The notes beneath the pieces were generated by a model. The model saw only the letters and a list, made by a program, of their open reading frames with translations, was not told the origin of the DNA and made no database searches. DNA of 8,142 nt from assembly GCA_016220045.1 (NCBI GenBank), contig JACRIP010000244.1, positions 1-8,142 of the forward strand. Direction: 5' to 3'. The position numbers were made by a program, and so were the translations under genes. This DNA is from Planctomycetota bacterium (GTDB lineage: Bacteria > Planctomycetota > MHYJ01 > WSZJ01 > JACPWG01). This document shows positions 5,435 to 8,142 of this stretch, piece by piece; position 1 is the first letter of the stretch, and every line of letters begins with the position of its first letter.

Positions 5435-5513
5435 GACAAACCAAGCCGCGCCGCCCCCAAAACCCCGTCCAATTCCCCCCGTGGCCCCCGCGGCCCCCCT
5501 CCGAGGTTGCGCC

Positions 5514-6890
5514 ATGGAGCCGACCAGCGCCCTGTTTCTCACGCTCGCGAGCGCGTCGGCGTCGGCCGGCAACCTCCTCGCCGCGCGCCTGCAAATGGGC
5601 CTCACCCTCGGCTTCCACATCGTCTTCGCCTGCCTCGGCGTCGGACTGCCCGCCCTCCTCGTCCTCGCCGAGGGCTCGGCCCTGCGCCGCGGCGGCGATC
5701 CCCTCTGGCACGCCCTCGCCCGCCGCTGGTCTAAGGCTTTCGCCGTACTGTTCGCCGTCGGCGCCGTCTCCGGCACCGTCCTCTCCTTCGAGCTCGGCCT
5801 GCTCTGGCCGCGCTTCATGGGCGCCTTCGGCGCGGTCGTCGCCCTGCCCTTCACCCTCGAGGGGTTCGCCTTCTTCATCGAAGCGATCTTCGCGGGGATC
5901 TACCTCTACACCTGGGATCGGCTGCCCGCGCGCGCCCACTGGTGGACCGGTCTGCCGATCGCCGTCGGCGGCGCGGCCTCGGCGGCTTTCGTCGTGACGG
6001 TGAACGCCTGGATGAACACCCCCGGTGGATACCGGATGGATGCGGGCGGGCGGGTGATCGACGTAGCGCCGGGCGCGGCGATGTGGACGCCCGCGGCGGC
6101 GCCCCAGGTGGCGCACATGCTGCTCGCCGCGTACATCGTGACCGGGTTCCTGGTCGCGGGGTTCTACGCGTGGCGGCGCCTGTGCGGCGAGGACACGCCG
6201 TACGTGCGGCGCGGCATGGCGACCGGGCTGGCGCTGGGCGCGGCGCTCGCCCCGCTCCAGTTCCTGGTCGGGGACTGGGCGGCCCGGACCGTGGCCGCCA
6301 CCCAGCCCGCCAAGTTCGCCGCCATGGAGGGCCAGTACCGGACGGAGGCCGGGGCGCCGCTGCGCATCGGGGGATTCCCGGACGAGGCGGCGCGGCGGAC
6401 GCGCTGGGCGCTGGAAGTACCGGGCGGGCTGTCCTGGCTGGCCTTCGGCGATCGCCGGGCGCTCGTCCGCGGGCTGGACGAGTTCGCCCCCGCCGATCGC
6501 CCGCCGGTGGCGCTGCCGCACCTGGCCTTTCAGGCGATGGTCGGCGCGGGCAGCGCGCTTGCCGCGCTCGCCGCCTGGGCGGGGGCGAGCTGGGCGCTGC
6601 GGCGGCGCCTGCCCGAAAGCCGGCTCTTTCTCGCGGCCGTCGCGGCCGGCGGACCGCTGGCGGTGCTCGCGCTGGAAGCCGGGTGGGTGGTCACCGAAGT
6701 CGGCCGCCAACCCTGGGTGGTGCAGGGCGTGATGCGCACGGCGGAGGCCGCCACGACGGCGCCCGGCGTCGGCTGGGTGCTGGCGGCGACCTCGGTGATC
6801 TACCTGATCCTGACGGCGGGGACCGTCGCCGTGCTCGGGCGGCTGGCGAGGATGCCGGTCCGCCTGGCCGACTCCCCGCCGGAAGCCTGA
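5514..6890 (+). CDS. cydA: Cytochrome bd quinol oxidase subunit I
   Basis: Catalytic subunit in the inner membrane. It oxidises quinol and reduces O2 to water through haems b558, b595 and d without pumping protons. The 458 residues carry the family ligands: H35 in GFHIVF, H201 in VAHMLL and M342 in FQAMVG, plus E116 and E123 in LEGFAFFIEA, spaced as in CioA-type proteins. The quinol loop contains K267 and E272 in AKFAAMEGQY, matching E. coli K252 and E257, and is of the short type (IGGFPDEAARRTRWALEVPGGLSWLA, given here in two parts: IGGFPDEAARRTR at 285-297 and WALEVPGGLSWLA at 298-310). GWVVTEVGRQPW spans 390-401. Several hydrophobic helices are evident. The start ATG 5514 has GAGG at 5503-5506, seven bases upstream; the frame is open further up only through the tandem repeat. 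It is followed by cydB after 10 bases, so they form an operon. Whether it is classic bd or cyanide-insensitive CIO cannot be told from sequence alone. Confidence 0.96.
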   Translation: MEPTSALFLTLASASASAGNLLAARLQMGLTLGFHIVFACLGVGLPALLVLAEGSALRRGGDPLWHALARRWSKAFAVLFAVGAVSGTVLSFELGLLWPRFMGAFGAVVALPFTLEGFAFFIEAIFAGIYLYTWDRLPARAHWWTGLPIAVGGAASAAFVVTVNAWMNTPGGYRMDAGGRVIDVAPGAAMWTPAAAPQVAHMLLAAYIVTGFLVAGFYAWRRLCGEDTPYVRRGMATGLALGAALAPLQFLVGDWAARTVAATQPAKFAAMEGQYRTEAGAPLRIGGFPDEAARRTRWALEVPGGLSWLAFGDRRALVRGLDEFAPADRPPVALPHLAFQAMVGAGSALAALAAWAGASWALRRRLPESRLFLAAVAAGGPLAVLALEAGWVVTEVGRQPWVVQGVMRTAEAATTAPGVGWVLAATSVIYLILTAGTVAVLGRLARMPVRLADSPPEA

Positions 6891-6895
6891 GGAGG
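6891..6895 (+). promoter_or_regulatory. Ribosome binding site of cydB
   Basis: GGAGG begins directly after the cydA TGA and ends five bases before ATG 6901, as expected for tightly coupled translation of the two oxidase subunits. Confidence 0.7.
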
Positions 6896-6900
6896 CGCCG

Positions 6901-7965
6901 ATGGACGCCTGCGACCTGGTCATGGCCACGATGCTCTTCGGGCTCACGCTCTACGCGGTGCTCGGCGGGGCGGATTTCGGCGCCGGGGTCTGGGAGTTCT
7001 CGACGGCGCTGACGGCGACCCCGAAGGAGCGGGCGCTGATCGAGCGGGCGATCGGTCCGGTCTGGGAGGCGAATCACGTCTGGCTGATTTTCGTGCTGGT
7101 CGGGCTCTTCGGCGCCTTCCCGCCGGCCTTCGCCGGGATGTGCCGGGCGCTCTGTGTGCCGCTCCTGTGCGCGCTCGCGGGCATCGTCTTCCGCGGCGCC
7201 GCGTTCGCGTTTCGCGCGCATCTCCCGAGCGCGGGAGCGGGCGGGATCGAGGGGGCCCCGCCGCCGCAGGCGACGAGCTTGCTGCGGCGGCGCGCGCTCT
7301 GGGAGGCGGTCTTCGCGCTCGGCTCCACCGCGGCGCCGTTCTTCCTGGGGGCGTCGGCCTTCGCCCTCGCCGCGGGGCTGCCGGGACTGGACGCCGCCGG
7401 CGAGTATTCGGGCGATTACCTGGTCGGCTGGCTGCATCCGCTATCGATCTACGGCGGCCTGTTCGCAGTGGCGCTGTGCGCGAATCTGGCGGCGACCTAT
7501 CTGACGCGGGAGGCGGAGCAGGCGGGGGATGCGGAGCTGACGGCGCTGTGGCGCCGGCGCGCGCTGGCGGGCGGGCTGTGGATGGGGGTGCTCGCGGTCG
7601 CCGGGCTGGGGATGGTCGCCACCGGTGCGCCCGAGCTGTGGCGGGGGGTGCGGGAGCGCGGCTGGCCGGCGGTGGCGGCGTCGGCGGCGGCCGGGCTGAC
7701 CGCGCTCTGGGGCACGGCCGCGCGCCGCTACCTGGTGGCGGTGGTCGGCGCGGCGACGGCGGCCGCCACCGTCCTGTGGGGTTGGGCGCTCGCCCAGTAT
7801 CCCGCCCTCCTCCCCCCGGCGATCACCGTAGCGAGCGCGCGCGCGCCCGAGCCGGTCCTGCGCGCCATGGCCTGGTCGATCGGCGCCGGCGCGCTGCTCC
7901 TGGCGCCCTCCCTGGCCTGGCTCTTCCTGCTGTTCAAATGGCGGCGCCCGACCCCGGACCGGTAG
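6901..7965 (+). CDS. cydB: Cytochrome bd quinol oxidase subunit II
   Basis: Second membrane subunit of the bd oxidase, needed to assemble the haem centres and conduct protons/O2 in the complex with CydA. The 354 residues include GGADFGAGVW (22-31) with the conserved Asp25, IGPVWEANHVWLIFVLV (51-67), VFRGAAFAFR (96-105), the loop HPLSIYGGLFAV (179-190) and WGWALAQYPALLPP (293-306). Eight to nine hydrophobic segments can be traced and the C-terminus is basic (KWRRPTPDR), as expected for the cytoplasmic side. Length is normal for CioB/CydB. The gap of 10 bases after cydA, filled by the ribosome site, shows an operon. No small CydX/CioZ-like gene is seen after it, and no cydDC within the window. 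Confidence 0.95.
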   Translation: MDACDLVMATMLFGLTLYAVLGGADFGAGVWEFSTALTATPKERALIERAIGPVWEANHVWLIFVLVGLFGAFPPAFAGMCRALCVPLLCALAGIVFRGAAFAFRAHLPSAGAGGIEGAPPPQATSLLRRRALWEAVFALGSTAAPFFLGASAFALAAGLPGLDAAGEYSGDYLVGWLHPLSIYGGLFAVALCANLAATYLTREAEQAGDAELTALWRRRALAGGLWMGVLAVAGLGMVATGAPELWRGVRERGWPAVAASAAAGLTALWGTAARRYLVAVVGAATAAATVLWGWALAQYPALLPPAITVASARAPEPVLRAMAWSIGAGALLLAPSLAWLFLLFKWRRPTPDR

Positions 7966-8054
7966 CGCGCATCCGCGATTCGCTTGCCGGCGCCGCGAGC
8001 TCGCGGCGGCGGAGTTGAGGGGTCGTCGTCCGATCTCCGGATCGAGCCGCCCAC

Positions 8055-8070
8055 GCCCGAAGCGGGCTCT
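8055..8070 (+). terminator. Possible terminator after cydB
   Basis: GCCCG (8055-8059), AAG loop and CGGGC (8063-8067), followed by TCTT. The stem is short and the T run weak, so this is a tentative end for the cydAB transcript, 90 bases after the stop. Confidence 0.3.
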
Positions 8071-8098
8071 TGCGGCCGGGCAGCGTCGGTGACCTGGC

Positions 8099-8125
8099 GG
8101 GGCGGACACAGGGGTCCGCCCCTAC
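8099..8125 (+). repeat. GC-rich palindromic repeat, copy 2
   Basis: GGGGCGGAC (8099-8107), loop ACAGGG, GTCCGCCCC (8114-8122), then TAC. Same family as 5256-5281; one G-C pair of the stem is A-T here on both arms, so pairing is kept. The rest of 7966-8142 shows no gene. Confidence 0.8.
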
Positions 8126-8142
8126 GTCCGGCCGCGGCTTTC

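Larger units (their letters stand above)
5068..5513. other. 446-bp gene-free region with promoter candidates, palindromes and tandem repeat
   Basis: Divergent region between the DUF488 gene (minus) and cydA (plus). In order it holds a hairpin in the DUF488 leader, a promoter candidate for DUF488, an inverted pair of GC-rich palindromes, smaller dyads at 5289-5302 (TCGGC/GCCGA) and 5313-5328 (CCGCGCT/AGCGCGG), a 21-bp dyad at 5344-5364, and an 8-bp tandem repeat at 5381-5434. Open frames cross it on both strands, but they encode low-complexity repeats without ribosome sites, so I see no gene. Confidence 0.7.

Noticed and set aside
5241..5513. Extended cydA start upstream through the octamer repeat
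   Set aside because: The extra residues are repeat-encoded (PNLQTSKP type), and the family N-terminus begins at ATG 5514, which has GAGG upstream.

Overview
This is a very GC-rich window of bacterial chromosome with six genes: a partial kinase gene and five complete ones. It reads as a GC-rich Gram-negative-type bacterium. Exported and membrane proteins, a Hanks-type Ser/Thr kinase, a short-Q-loop cytochrome bd and abundant intergenic palindromes would suit a Planctomycetota-, deltaproteobacteria- or Acidobacteria-like lineage. No marker gene fixes the phylum, so that placement is weak inference. No tRNA, rRNA, CRISPR array, transposase gene or phage gene was found.

Left block (1-2258, minus strand): a two-gene operon. 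The first gene (822-2258) encodes a 478-residue protein with a membrane-spanning or signal N-terminus, a short helical repeat, and two PsbP-like-looking domains joined by a Gly/Ala/Pro linker. Ten bases downstream starts a Hanks-type protein kinase (1-811, cut by the window edge) whose metal-binding DFG motif reads AFG, so it may be a pseudokinase or an atypical kinase. A 220-bp divergent promoter region (2259-2478) separates this operon from an orphan gene on the plus strand (2479-3546). The orphan encodes a single-pass membrane protein of unknown function.

Middle block (3547-5067): a long imperfect inverted repeat (3574-3661) resembling REP/RAYT-type elements, then a trimeric-type purine nucleoside phosphorylase (3725-4552), then a convergent DUF488/YeaO-like gene on the minus strand (4675-5067). 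The phosphorylase has an MTAP-like Asp, and possibly an MTAP-like Val, at base- and ribose-recognition positions.

Right block (5068-8142): a 446-bp gene-free stretch packed with palindromes and a perfect 8-bp tandem repeat lies directly upstream of cydA-cydB, the two main subunits of a cytochrome bd quinol oxidase. The oxidase reduces O2 to water with electrons from quinol. A second member of the GC-rich palindrome family follows cydB at the window end.

The genes do not form one pathway. The window looks like ordinary chromosome with housekeeping genes (respiration, nucleoside salvage), a possible signalling pair on the left, and repeat-rich intergenic DNA. I see no clear new multi-gene defence or mobile system. 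The items most worth a second look are the AFG kinase with its coupled exported partner, the altered PNP active site, and the repeat block upstream of cydAB.
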